NCBI GenBank assembly: GCA_964035575.1
Contig: OZ037844.1
Span: 744,001 to 808,000, forward strand
Reading direction: 5' to 3'
DNA from: Rhynchopus sp. YZ270_cl-10
Lineage: Eukaryota; Euglenozoa; Diplonemea; Diplonemida; Diplonemidae
DNA length: 64,000 nt
In this document: in pieces, positions 50,757 to 59,755 of the stretch
How positions within the stretch are numbered: position 1 is the stretch's first letter
How the letters are laid out: each line of letters opens with the position of its first letter
Notes under the pieces: generated by a model
Seen by the model: only the letters and a program-made list of their open reading frames with translations
Databases searched by the model: none
Told to the model about the DNA's origin: nothing
Made by a program: the position numbers and the translations under genes

Positions 50757-51277
50757 CACACAGTATACACAGTATACACAGTATACACAGTACACAGTAT
50801 ACACAGTATACACAGTATACACAGTATACACAGTATACACAGTATACACAGTATACACAGTATACACAGTATACACAGTATACACAGTATACACAGTATA
50901 CACAGTATACACAGTATACACAGTATACACAGTATACACAGTATACACAGTATACACAGTATACACAGTATACACAGTATACACAGTATACAGTATACAC
51001 AGTATACACAGTATACACAGTATACAGTATACACAGTATACACAGTATACACAGTATACACAGTATACACAGTATACACAGTATACACAGTATACACAGT
51101 ATACACAGTATACACAGTATACACAGTATACACAGTATACACAGTATACACAGTATACACAGTATACACAGTATACACAGTATACACAGTATACACAGTA
51201 TACACAGTATACACAGTATACACAGTATACACAGTATACACAGTATACACAGTATACACAGTATACACAGTACACAC
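50757..51277 (+). repeat. 9-bp satellite array (ACACAGTAT)n
   Basis: About 58 copies of ACACAGTAT over some 520 bases. A few units are shorter (ACAGTAT, near 50989 and 51022; ACACAGT near 50787). Long frames on both strands repeat three residues (VYT, YCV or CIL, and HSI on the other strand) because nine is divisible by three; they are not genes. Confidence 0.97.
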
Positions 51278-51613
51278 TATATACGGGCGGTTCATTTTTT
51301 TTCAACGGATTTTTTCCGTTATTTTCGCGCGAATATGCCATTTTTGGCACGTTTCAACCAATACAAACCCGTGGTGACCTCTCTCAGTCAAATTTGTGGT
51401 CATTTCCCCCTTGTGCCAGAAACTGAGAACAACAAAAAAAAAGTATACCCCCTAGCAGTTCTCCGAGGTTCCTCCGTGGTTCTTCCGTGGGTTCTCCGTA
51501 CCCCTTGAATCACACCACTGGTACTAAAACCACTTTAACCGAAACTTCCACCAAATTTTAGGGAAAATGATCAAGGTGTCTACTAAGATAGCAGCCACGA
51601 TTGTTTTTTTTTT

Positions 51614-51661
51614 TTGAAATCTTGGTTGTATTAGTGTAGCCACCCTAGAGTGTGCTCCACT
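51614..51661 (+). repeat. T-run hairpin element, type 2
   Basis: GAAATCTTGGTTGTATT, AGTGTAGC, loop CACCCTAGAGTGT, GCTCCACT, after a T run. Confidence 0.65.
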
Positions 51662-51737
51662 ATAATATTTTTTTTTTCCCCCACAGGATTCTTAAGAGAG
51701 GTGGAAGAAGAGGCGCTTTGGCTGTACAAAACAAAAA

Positions 51738-51780
51738 GTTGAGTTGAAATACAAAAGCTCTCTCGATGACAGTGTGCACC
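51738..51780 (+). repeat. Hairpin element, type 4
   Basis: AGTTGAGTTGAAATACAAAA, then GCTCTCTCGATGACAGTGTG. Confidence 0.55.
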
Positions 51781-51816
51781 AACAAAAACACACAAAAGGA
51801 TACAAAAAAAAGAGAG

Positions 51817-51867
51817 GAGTTGACCGTGCAAACATCACACCTCACATATAAGCGGATACAGGCACTG
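51817..51867 (+). repeat. Hairpin element, type 3
   Basis: GAGTTGACCGTGCAAAC at left, GCGGATACAGGCACTGG at right; GTGC pairs with GCAC. Confidence 0.45.
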
Positions 51868-51880
51868 GGGGGGAAAAGAA

Positions 51881-51919
51881 ACGTTTATAAGATGACCCTA
51901 ATCCTTGCTTAGTCACCGT
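51881..51919 (+). repeat. Hairpin element, type 1 (loop shortened)
   Basis: CGTTTATAAGATGACCCTAA, then TCCTT, then GCTTAGTCACC. Confidence 0.55.
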
Positions 51920-51944
51920 ACAAAGAAGGGGTTGAAAGAGAAGG

Positions 51945-51972
51945 GATGAGTATGCCTCGTGTGCACACATCT
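51945..51972 (+). repeat. Hairpin element, type 5
   Basis: GATGAGTATGC, loop CTCGTGT, GCACACATC: TGC with GCA inside and GATG with CATC outside. Confidence 0.45.
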
Positions 51973-52018
51973 TCACACACAAAAAAAATAAGAAATCTAA
52001 AAAAGAGAAGAATTTAGT

Positions 52019-52063
52019 TTTTATAAGATGAGCTAAAAGCCTCTCGAGCTTTCGTCACCTTTA
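52019..52063 (+). repeat. Hairpin element, type 1 (stem changed)
   Basis: TTTATAAGATGAGCT, arms AAAGC and GCTTT, loop CTCTCGA, then CGTCACCTTT. Both arms differ from CTAAGC and GCTTAG yet still pair. Confidence 0.65.
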
Positions 52064-52296
52064 AAAAAATAGTGAATTTGACATCATAATACCCGAAAAC
52101 GGCTTTGAGTATTGAAAACCCTCCTGAAACTGACCTGAACTGAACAAAAGAGTTGAAAGTGCAAAAAAAAAAAAGATGCCTGAACGTAAATCGGCGGACG
52201 CAGAGGCAACTGCGGGAACGAAATAAAATAAAATAACAAAAAACACATTTGGGCTAATTTTGCCTGAAATTTTGGTAGGAGTCGATTTAAAGAAAA

Positions 52297-52332
52297 GGTT
52301 ATAAGATAATCCTAAGCCTCTCGTGCTTAGTC
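52297..52332 (+). repeat. Hairpin element, type 1 (right end lost)
   Basis: GGTTATAAGATAATC, arms CTAAGC and GCTTAG, loop CTCTCGT; TCACCTT replaced by TCTGATT. A separate right half (TTCTCGTGTTTAGTCACCTT) is at 52380-52403. Confidence 0.6.
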
Positions 52333-52601
52333 TGATTAGATTACTTCATGTTTTGAACATTGGTTTTCATTCAATCAATCTTCTCGTGTTTAGTCACCTT
52401 TAAAAACATTACAAACTCCACCTAAATTCCAAGCAAAAAAAAACAGGATTTTTTTTTTGGGTACGAGCATTGCTACGAAACAACAAATTGGTTTCCCCCC
52501 CTTTTTTTTTTTCGACTGCCCATTTTTTATCATCATCCACAATCACCCCTGATCTACGACGGGTACAACAAAGTCTCCCGGTAAAACAGAGGATTTTTTT
52601 T

Positions 52602-52650
52602 TGAAGAATGATTGTAGTAGCGTAGCTTACCACCTATGCAAGCACCACTG
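52602..52650 (+). repeat. T-run hairpin element, type 2 variant
   Basis: GAAGAATGATTGTAGT, AGCGTAGCTTAC, CACCTATGCAAGCACCACT; same variant as 23299. Confidence 0.55.
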
Positions 52651-52773
52651 TGTTTATTTTATTTTTGAAAATCATTTTTTTTTTTTGAAAATCTAGGAAA
52701 GTTTTTGACAGCGAAAAAAAAAAGGGGGCGGAACACGTATTCTTCTCTCCACCCCCTCCATCCCTCCCCCGCT

Positions 52774-54165
52774 CTATTTCCACCTCAAATCGCCCTTCTG
52801 CTTCATCAGCGCAAGAGTATTTGGGGCAGCCTCAGCTAACAAGCTGTTCATGAAAGCACTGTCACTTCGCCCAGATGGCCCAAGGGGTGACCGTGATATC
52901 ACCACTGGCGCTGTTGTGACCGGCTCGCTGAATGTATCAAAGGATTTTTCATTAAAACTGGTTGTGCTTTGCGCTACACTCTCCTTCTTCATTGGTATGA
53001 TATCTACGGCCTCAGGCAACGCACCCCCTTGCCTATTATACGTCTGCTTGATGTACATGCCATTTATGGTATGCGCTTTTAGTTGGTCAACCTCTTCAGT
53101 TTTTGCGTTCAAAGCTGTCATCAGGAGCTCCCTTTCCTGCTCCCGTTCCCTTTGTTGGATAAGATACGATTCGAGCAGGGGGCTTGCACTAATTGACTCT
53201 CTCTTCTCTTTAGGTGGAGTGGTTTGTATTGGGTATCCTGCCGCTTCTGTTCTCGCATGCGCCTCCATTCTGTTCAACGCTGCTTTTAATCGAAGCACCT
53301 CTGCGTCACGTTCTTGCAAACGGCGTTCTAATTTTGCCACTTTGCTGTTCGCTGCTGCAAGACCTTGCGCTTCTGGTGATGCGCGAATCGTCATAGCATC
53401 ATGGTTATGTCTCCTCTGCTGTATCGGAGGCGGCTGCACATTCCATCCCTTTTGCCCCCCTCTGTTAGGCGCTACGGTATCCAAGGAATGTTCTAATTGA
53501 GCCATATGCGTATAAGATTGAGATAACTGCTCAAGAATTTCATCAACATGAAGCGCATCCGGTCGAAGCAGCAAATCCAATACAGCAGAACAAGAAGGAC
53601 ACCGCGCGCACACAAACGCATCCACATCCGCATCACACGGCCTCTTCGCCAGAAACACCGGCGTCTTCCTTGGCAACAGATTCCCCTCTCTATCCCGCAA
53701 CAACGTGCCCTCCTTCGGCGCCGACGCCCATTCCCCCGCTGTTCTAAAGTCCTTTCTCTCTCGTGGAATTCCTTGATAGTCTAGACGGCGTTCGGGTCCT
53801 CCACTACGTCCTCTCCGTTTAGGGCTGGAACGTACCCGAGGTACTTCAAACCTTGGTGGGGATTCTTGGATGGCAATTGGAAGCGGGGCGGGAATCGGTT
53901 GGGCTGGGGGAGGAGGAGGAGCGGGGGAACCTGCAGAAAGGGGCAAATCCCCGGGGGCTAGCCTTGCTGGCTTTGGATCGACCCCAACAGGCCACCTCGG
54001 GCGGGTCTCGAATTTGTAGTGCAGTGCCCGGTACATGTCCTCTTCGTACCCCGCGTATTTGTCAAGAAGCTTGACAAAAAAGGCCTCGCTCACATTGACC
54101 TGGCTCTTCTCGGCCCATTCAATGAGACAGCGGTAGAAAGGGTTGTTGTGGATGCTGTCTTGCAT
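52774..54165 (-). CDS. Coiled-coil protein of unknown function
   Basis: Single exon, 463 residues from ATG at 54165 (MQDSIHNNPFYRCLIEWAEK). The open frame extends 70 codons further up, but that part is Thr, Ser and Pro repeats from low-complexity DNA and lacks the balanced composition of the rest, so I prefer the later start. Residues 1-60 look like a small helical domain (NPFYRCLIEWAEK, FFVKLLDKYAGYEEDMYRAL). A Pro-rich linker follows. CARCPSCSAVLDLLLRPD near residue 190 may bind zinc. Two coiled coils come next (about 270-320, VAKLERRLQERDAEVLRLKAAL; about 345-375), then a Ser/Thr-rich tail. I recognise no family. Cytoskeletal or scaffold roles are possible, but this is a guess from the coiled coils. 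Confidence 0.75.
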   Translation of the reverse strand: MQDSIHNNPFYRCLIEWAEKSQVNVSEAFFVKLLDKYAGYEEDMYRALHYKFETRPRWPVGVDPKPARLAPGDLPLSAGSPAPPPPPAQPIPAPLPIAIQESPPRFEVPRVRSSPKRRGRSGGPERRLDYQGIPRERKDFRTAGEWASAPKEGTLLRDREGNLLPRKTPVFLAKRPCDADVDAFVCARCPSCSAVLDLLLRPDALHVDEILEQLSQSYTHMAQLEHSLDTVAPNRGGQKGWNVQPPPIQQRRHNHDAMTIRASPEAQGLAAANSKVAKLERRLQERDAEVLRLKAALNRMEAHARTEAAGYPIQTTPPKEKRESISASPLLESYLIQQREREQERELLMTALNAKTEEVDQLKAHTINGMYIKQTYNRQGGALPEAVDIIPMKKESVAQSTTSFNEKSFDTFSEPVTTAPVVISRSPLGPSGRSDSAFMNSLLAEAAPNTLALMKQKGDLRWK

Positions 54166-54364
54166 TTTGAGGAGAAAACTAAAAGAGGAGGAAGGGGAAG
54201 GGGAAGGGGAGGGGAGAGAAGAAGATAAAGGCCCCCCTCTAGCCTGGCACACTCTGTGGGAGGTGTGCCGTTTTTGTGTATGCTGGAAGGTGGTGGTGGT
54301 GGTGATAGTGGTGCGAACGCGGCGGAAGAGGGAATCCTTCGACCAACAGCGATCAGAGGCGAAA

Positions 54365-54577
54365 TGATAAGACATGTGTTACTTATCTTTCATCTGCCAC
54401 ACACATCCGCATGGGGCCATATTCTGCGCAAGAATTACCCCTGCCCCTGCACTGTCGACACATGGCGCTGTGTCCGAGATGGCCAACCGCTCCCCGCTCT
54501 TCCCTGGAGACTGCAAGATTGACGAGCTGAGTTATCAACACACACATCCGCACCTGCTTTGACCCACATCTTTGCAC
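54365..54577. pseudogene. Scrambled fragment: ankyrin, CDK, ankyrin
   Basis: 54365-54411 resembles the ankyrin coding DNA (GATAAGACATGTGT, then CACACACATCCGCA), in the usual gene orientation. 54446-54529 is a piece of the first CDK exon 2 in the opposite orientation (read on the plus strand: CTVDTW, then [19 protein letters not shown]), with 11 bases missing around the WSCGAIM codons. 54541-54577 is ankyrin again (ACACATCCGCACCTGCTTTG). At the left join CTGCCCCTGC is present in the ankyrin genes, suggesting microhomology. It is not a gene. Confidence 0.85.
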
Positions 54578-55193
54578 AATTTCGAGTTTTTTTTACGGTT
54601 AACTCTGAGGAACGAAAGAGAAGTTGAAAGCGCAAACGCCTCACCGTACACCAGCGGGACGCACTGTGGAAAAAGGTGGAGGGACTTATTTGTTTTTCTT
54701 TTTGGGCATCAAATTGCTTTTTTTCGCGCTTGGGGAATACTATCACTTTGTTCTTCCTTTTGGTAGAGGGTTAGCACTAAAATATAAAAGGTAAAGTTGG
54801 GGGGAAAGCATCGGTATTTCATCCCAAGACCAGCGCAGCAATCGGGGCCTTTTTTTTCTCCTCTTTTTGCCATTTTTTTTACACCAGTATTATTACTTTA
54901 CCACCCCAATTGGCTGACCCCAAAATAGCAGAATGTAGCAGAAAATAGCCCAAAAATAGCACCACCCTTCAGCCACACCAATGGTAAACTTCTCCCTTGA
55001 ACAAAAGAAACGTTTATAATAATATTATGAACGTCAAACCTCTCATCTTGCGCCACCTTCAAAAATATTTCAAAAAAAAAAGAAGAAGAGATCAGGTCTC
55101 CGTAATGGCAAGCCACTCCCAAAAAGAGAGAAAAGGCACCACGAAGCGAGGAAAGTCCCCCAAAAAATAAAATAAAAAATAAAAAAACACACA
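54578..55193. other. Intergenic with hairpin elements
   Basis: Type-3 hairpin at 54620-54667 (AAGTTGAAAGCGCAAACGCC and GACGCACT) and a diverged type-1 hairpin at 55011-55060 (CGTTTATAATAATATTATGA, then CTCTCATCTTGCG and CCACCTT). No gene seen. Confidence 0.5.
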
Positions 55194-56561
55194 CTATCTA
55201 CCGGTACGATACTCAATGACCATTGCCGGATAGGCACAGTCTTGGCCTACTACACGCATGGTTTGGTCTTCAATTTTCATGTTTTGGCGTGCGACTAGAC
55301 AGAGGAGAATCCGCGCGACTTGCGTCTTCGCATCACGATACACAAACCCCCCATCTGAATAGGTCGCATTGAAGGCAAACCAGGTTCCAAAACTTGCCCC
55401 ACCGCTGATGCACTTGGACACCTTGAAGCCCCCGGTGCGGATGCTCTCCTCATTCTGCAGCGTCCTGCAGCCGTGGAACATCAGGTTATGCTTCACGTCT
55501 TTGGACTTCTTTTTAAACCCAAGATACTGCGTCTGACTGCACCACTGCGTGATGCTCATCACCGCGACCCCGCTTCCTCTGCCAATCAGCGTCAAGGCAA
55601 AGAAGTCTGCGACCGCTAGGTACAACGGATCGGTCTGTTTGATGGCGATAGTACTGTTCCCTCTCGCATGCCCTTCTAAGGTACGTTCTATGTGCGCCGA
55701 CACCATTTGCTCTATAGCCAGCATGCGGGGACGCTGTCTTATTCCATGCAAACCCGAATAGACGGACCCCTCAGCGTTGAACGGCCGCAACTTTCTCGGA
55801 AAGCCTGGTTTGTTTTGAAATTCTTCTTCTTCTGTGTAGAGGTTCTCCTTCTCCTGCTCCTGCTCCTTTCTCTTTTTCTCCTGATTCGCCCCCGCATGCG
55901 CAAGCTTGATTGCAGTAACCCGATCCTGCACCCTCGCATCCAACCCCGCAAGAAATGTCACCAGCTCCTCCCGCTGCAGCGCCGCCGCCATTCGTTTGTC
56001 GTCGTCACAGCTTCCATCTGAATACGGCACTTCCCCTGCATTGATAGCTTCCGCAGTAAAATGCCCTGCCAAGTGTTGACCTAATATGCGTACACTAACC
56101 CCCATCCCACAAACATCGCATGGAAACAATAAATCCGCATCGCTGTGCTCATCCGAAACGTCGACATCGGTGTTGAGAGTGGAGGGGGTAGGGGTGTCTT
56201 CATAATGCGATTCAAATGTTTCAGATGGGAGTTCGGATTTTTTCGCTTTTTCGGTAACATCAAAAGGAGCGGACCCACCACAGCAACCGCAGTCAAGCGT
56301 CTCTGAGGCAAAGTACTGAATATCACAGTCGTGGCAGACCCACTGTAGTGTGGAAGTGGGGAGGTCTTCCAGAGGGGTTGTTGGTGGGTTTGGGGCAGAT
56401 GGTGCGGTTGTGGTCAAAGGTGGGGTAGAGGGTGTTGTGGTGGTGGTGGTGACGGTGGTGGTCGGAATCTCGCGACTTCCAGTGGTGTACTTCCCGCAGA
56501 CCTGACAAACCAGATTCACCGTGTCATTGCAGGTATTGCAGTGTGCACACTGCCATGGCAT
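55194..56561 (-). CDS. PARP-like ADP-ribosyltransferase with RanBP2-type zinc fingers
   Basis: Single exon, 455 residues. Residues 3-22 (W-x-C-x2-C ... C-x2-C) form a RanBP2-type zinc finger; a second, WVCHDCD with CGCCG, lies near 73-94. A third Cys2His2-like unit (CDVCGMGVSVRILGQHLAGH) is near 150. A Lys/Glu-rich helix follows. The last 96 residues resemble a PARP catalytic core: LMFHGCR with His363, an SFGTWFAFNATYSDGGF stretch with Tyr401, and YPAMVIEYR near the end, like the C-terminal part of the mono-ADP-ribosylating PARPs. The usual third catalytic Glu cannot be placed with certainty. Expected reaction: transfer of ADP-ribose from NAD+ to protein or nucleic acid. RanBP2 fingers can bind ubiquitin or RNA. 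The gene lies alone between repeat-rich spacers. Confidence 0.8.
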   Translation of the reverse strand: MPWQCAHCNTCNDTVNLVCQVCGKYTTGSREIPTTTVTTTTTTPSTPPLTTTAPSAPNPPTTPLEDLPTSTLQWVCHDCDIQYFASETLDCGCCGGSAPFDVTEKAKKSELPSETFESHYEDTPTPSTLNTDVDVSDEHSDADLLFPCDVCGMGVSVRILGQHLAGHFTAEAINAGEVPYSDGSCDDDKRMAAALQREELVTFLAGLDARVQDRVTAIKLAHAGANQEKKRKEQEQEKENLYTEEEEFQNKPGFPRKLRPFNAEGSVYSGLHGIRQRPRMLAIEQMVSAHIERTLEGHARGNSTIAIKQTDPLYLAVADFFALTLIGRGSGVAVMSITQWCSQTQYLGFKKKSKDVKHNLMFHGCRTLQNEESIRTGGFKVSKCISGGASFGTWFAFNATYSDGGFVYRDAKTQVARILLCLVARQNMKIEDQTMRVVGQDCAYPAMVIEYRTGR

Positions 56562-57867
56562 AATACAGGGGCGGAAGGGGGTGTTATGTTCGAATATGGG
56601 TGTCCTCCAGAGGGGGGAGGGTACGTTAGATTAAAGGTGTGTATTGTAGTGCTGTTGGGGAGGGGGGAGGTTAAAGGATCGGGTAGGTAAAGTTGTTTTC
56701 GTTGAGTGCAATCCTCCTGTTTTTTTGAGGGAATGATTTGGCGTGTGCGGTAAAATACTATTTCTCCAAAGATTTTGTAGAAATATTTATTCCGCAAACC
56801 CCGTACGTTATTTGGTGGAGGTAGAACCCCACTAAACGGCTACTTAAACCCGAAAACACACATTTTCAAAATAGTGTAAACAAAAAAAATTCTCTCTGGA
56901 TTGCTCATTGGCAAACGTCGCCAAATCCGGGGCAAAACCAGATGGGGAGAAGTGGGGGATGGATAGATGACTACAAAGAAAGCCAAAGGATGGTAGTTTT
57001 TGTTTTTTCGATGGGAGGTGGGTTGTGCTCTATTACAATCGGTTTTTTTTTGTTTTGTTGTTGGGGTGTCAGGGGGAGGCGGGGTTAAAGAAAGACAGAG
57101 GGGCTGGAGACGAGGGGGAGAGTTACGGGGGATTAAAAAAACACACAAAGTGCCCAGCCCTATGTCCCCACAACCGCTGTTCTGGTTTGTGCAAAAATAA
57201 AATAACAAAAAGGGTGCAAAGGTCTACACGAAAAGGAAAAAAAATGCTGTTGGGAAATATTTGAACCGATAATTAGCACAAAAGGAAGTCTGGCAAATTT
57301 TCCGAGGAAATCCGAGAATTTATTGACTCTGCTAGTACCAGACTCTGCCCAGCCTTCCTTCTATGAAAAACGCTTTTAAAATAGGATGAAGCACCCGATT
57401 CCGAAGAGGAATACAACCACCCATGTCTGTCCAGCCTTCACTCTGTGAATTAAGTACCACAACTTAATATGGCCCTATTTCAAAAAGAACGAAATATTTC
57501 CCAACAAAGTGAAGAAAGTGCATGTCTGTGATGACGTAAGCACGTCTATTTAATAACAAAATAAAACAATCATAATATGACAATGGGAGTGTGCGTTTGT
57601 TGGGGGCAGAAGTGTGCTGACATGGGGGGAGGTGCTTTTTTTGGTAATTCCTGAGTACAGAATAGCCAAAAAAAAGGGGGTTTGGAAAAAAAAGTTCTTT
57701 TTGAAAACCCTGATTGTGTTTAGTCCAGAGACAGATTCTGGACCACTTCTAGTTTGGTGATGATCTGAAGCCCAAAAAAATCGACAATTTTTGACTGGAT
57801 CTCAGGGACACCAATTTAGGCGCTCGCAAAAAAAAAAAGAAAAGAAAAAAGTGCAAATAAAAATAAA

Positions 57868-57908
57868 TGTTTATAAGATGATCCGAAGCCTCGCATGCTT
57901 GGTCACCC
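57868..57908 (+). repeat. Hairpin element, type 1
   Basis: TGTTTATAAGATGATCC, arms GAAGC and GCTTG, loop CTCGCAT, then GTCACCC. Confidence 0.6.
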
Positions 57909-58200
57909 ATAAAAAGAAATAGGTAGGATGCTTCCTGGCAGGGAGATGCCCAGACATCCCAATAGTGAAGTTGAAAGGAGAAAAACAATAAAGTAGTTGA
58001 AATGTGCCAAAACGCATCTCAGCCTAGCTCATGCAAAGGATGGGACGTGAGTGGTCCGTACCGTAAGAGAACGGAGGCGGTTCACAACCACTCCGCGAAT
58101 CACGCAACCTCTCTCTAGACACAGCCTTTTTTAACGGCCAAAAAAAGAAAACGAATTTGGCTTTTGCACGTTGCAATAAATGGGGAGGAAAAAATGAAAA

Positions 58201-58240
58201 GTTTATAAGATAACCCTAAGCCTCTCATGCTTAGTCACCT
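58201..58240 (+). repeat. Hairpin element, type 1 (closest to consensus)
   Basis: GTTTATAAGATAACC, arms CTAAGC and GCTTAG, loop CTCTCAT, then TCACCTG. A-rich DNA on both sides. Confidence 0.7.
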
Positions 58241-58601
58241 GAGAAAAAAAAAGAGAGAAAACGTGAAAGATATGTGCACCATTTGTCACACATTCTCACA
58301 AGACAGACATCTTAAAAACGGAAGAGGGAAAAAGGGGGGGCTGGCAAGATGGCTTTACGCACACACTTCACAACAAAACATTTGTAACTATCTAACAAAC
58401 GGGGTGTGGGGATGATGAGAGGGGAGGGAGGAGGGAACACGTCAGAGTTGTCAGGAGGACTACTAGTAGAACACTACACCGTAATGACTAATGCTAAACT
58501 AACCGCGTTACTGGTGTAACACTAGTAAAAACACTAGCCGTTTGGATTAGTAACACCGTAGTCTCCCTGGCTAAAATGAAAGAAACAACTTTTTTTTGAA
58601 T

Positions 58602-58652
58602 AGTTCATAACAAAAAATGATCCTAAAGACTCCCGTCTTTGCTTTACCTTTA
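58602..58652 (+). repeat. Hairpin element, type 1 (stem changed)
   Basis: GTTCATAACAAAAAATGATC, arms AAAGA and TCTTT around CTCCCG, then GCTTTACCTTT. Confidence 0.5.
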
Positions 58653-59271
58653 ACAAAATACAGATATTTATTCCGATGCTGAAATGCAGTCAGAATACAG
58701 TACAGTCACCCTTCAGGAGGGGGGAGGGGGCTCAGCCTGGGGGGCTGTGTACATACAGAGATCTGCCTGCACCAAGAATGAGGTGGGGCGGCAATACTTT
58801 GTGTACCCAGGGAGACTACTCAAGGCTATGTGTGGCTCCACTTCAGGTGCGCTGTTTTTTTTTTTTCTAGTGTCCTTATCAGAGATAGCTGCAACGTCGG
58901 AAAATAGAAAACTTAACACGATGATGGTTGCTCCTGAAAACCCCATTTTGCGTACTTTGTTGCGCACATTGTGCACGAAAAAAAAAAATACAGGAATACC
59001 CTATATTGCGTAGTTGTTGCGTACTTGGTATTTTTTATTTCAGGAGCACCATCATCACACGAAAAAAAAACGAACCCCATGGGAGAGGTTACGACTATTT
59101 TCTGCTGGTTTCAGGGCAGGATCTACTAAGACGTGTCCTGGAGGCGGCATGAGTGCCTTGCCAATCATGATACTTTGGTTATCTCTTCTTCTGGGGGTAT
59201 TTTTGTCACAGAAGTCGGCCCTACCCATGTCCTCCACCTTGTTTTGATTTTACTTTTTTTTGTCAAAAGGA

Positions 59272-59318
59272 ACAATTTAGAAGATGAAGCTAAGCCCTTC
59301 TGTGCTTAGTCATCCTTG
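59272..59318 (+). repeat. Hairpin element, type 1
   Basis: CAATTTAGAAGATGAAG, arms CTAAGC and GCTTAG, loop CCTTCTGT, then TCATCCTT. Confidence 0.6.
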
Positions 59319-59480
59319 AAAAACGTTGTGCAAAATAATACAAAATGGGAAAATGGAATCTGACTTCAGGATCACATTGGCGCTCCGGGAGGGGTCGATT
59401 ATTGACAGGTCGCTGACAGGTCGTTGACCGAGTTCCGAAAGTACCAATTATGACAACTTTTTTTTTCGTTTATCACACTA

Positions 59481-59523
59481 ATTCTATAAGACGACCCGAG
59501 CCTCCGTCTGCTTGTTCATCTTG
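59481..59523 (+). repeat. Hairpin element, type 1 (diverged)
   Basis: ATTCTATAAGACGACCC, GAGCCTCCGTCTGCTTG, then TTCATCTTG. Confidence 0.45.
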
Positions 59524-59755
59524 AAAAGTATTGCAAAAAAATTTTTTTTTGACAACTGCACACAATCACCTTGTGAAAACTTTATTTTCGATTTTTAAAA
59601 AACAGTTCTCTGTTTTTTTCTAAGGTCGGGGGTTGGGGGGAGGATGATTTCACAGAAAAAAAAAATCATACCCCCTTTTCCCCTTTTGAGGGATGCAAAA
59701 AGGAAAAAATCTAAAAAAAAAATCTAAAACACACCAAAAATAACAACATTACATT

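Larger units (their letters stand above)
51278..52773. other. Gene-free train of hairpin elements
   Basis: From 51614 to 52650 there is a series of hairpin elements separated by A-rich spacers: type 2 (51614), type 4 (51738), type 3 (51817), type 1 (51881), type 5 (51945), type 1 (52019), type 3 (52150), type 1 (52297), half type 1 (52380) and type 2 (52602). No gene seen. Confidence 0.65.
56562..59755. other. Gene-free region with hairpin elements
   Basis: 3.2 kb with no convincing gene. It contains type-1 hairpins (57868, 58201, 58602, 59272, 59481), type-5-like hairpins (58262-58305, 58340-58375), a loose foldback (58441-58571) and the GACAGGTCGTTGACCGA phrase (59400-59440). Confidence 0.55.

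Noticed and set aside
50267-51508. Six long overlapping frames of three-residue repeats
   Set aside because: Translation of the 9-bp satellite on both strands with random flanks.
54166-54375. N-terminal extension of the coiled-coil protein (70 residues)
   Set aside because: Low-complexity Thr, Ser and Pro; likely 5' flank.
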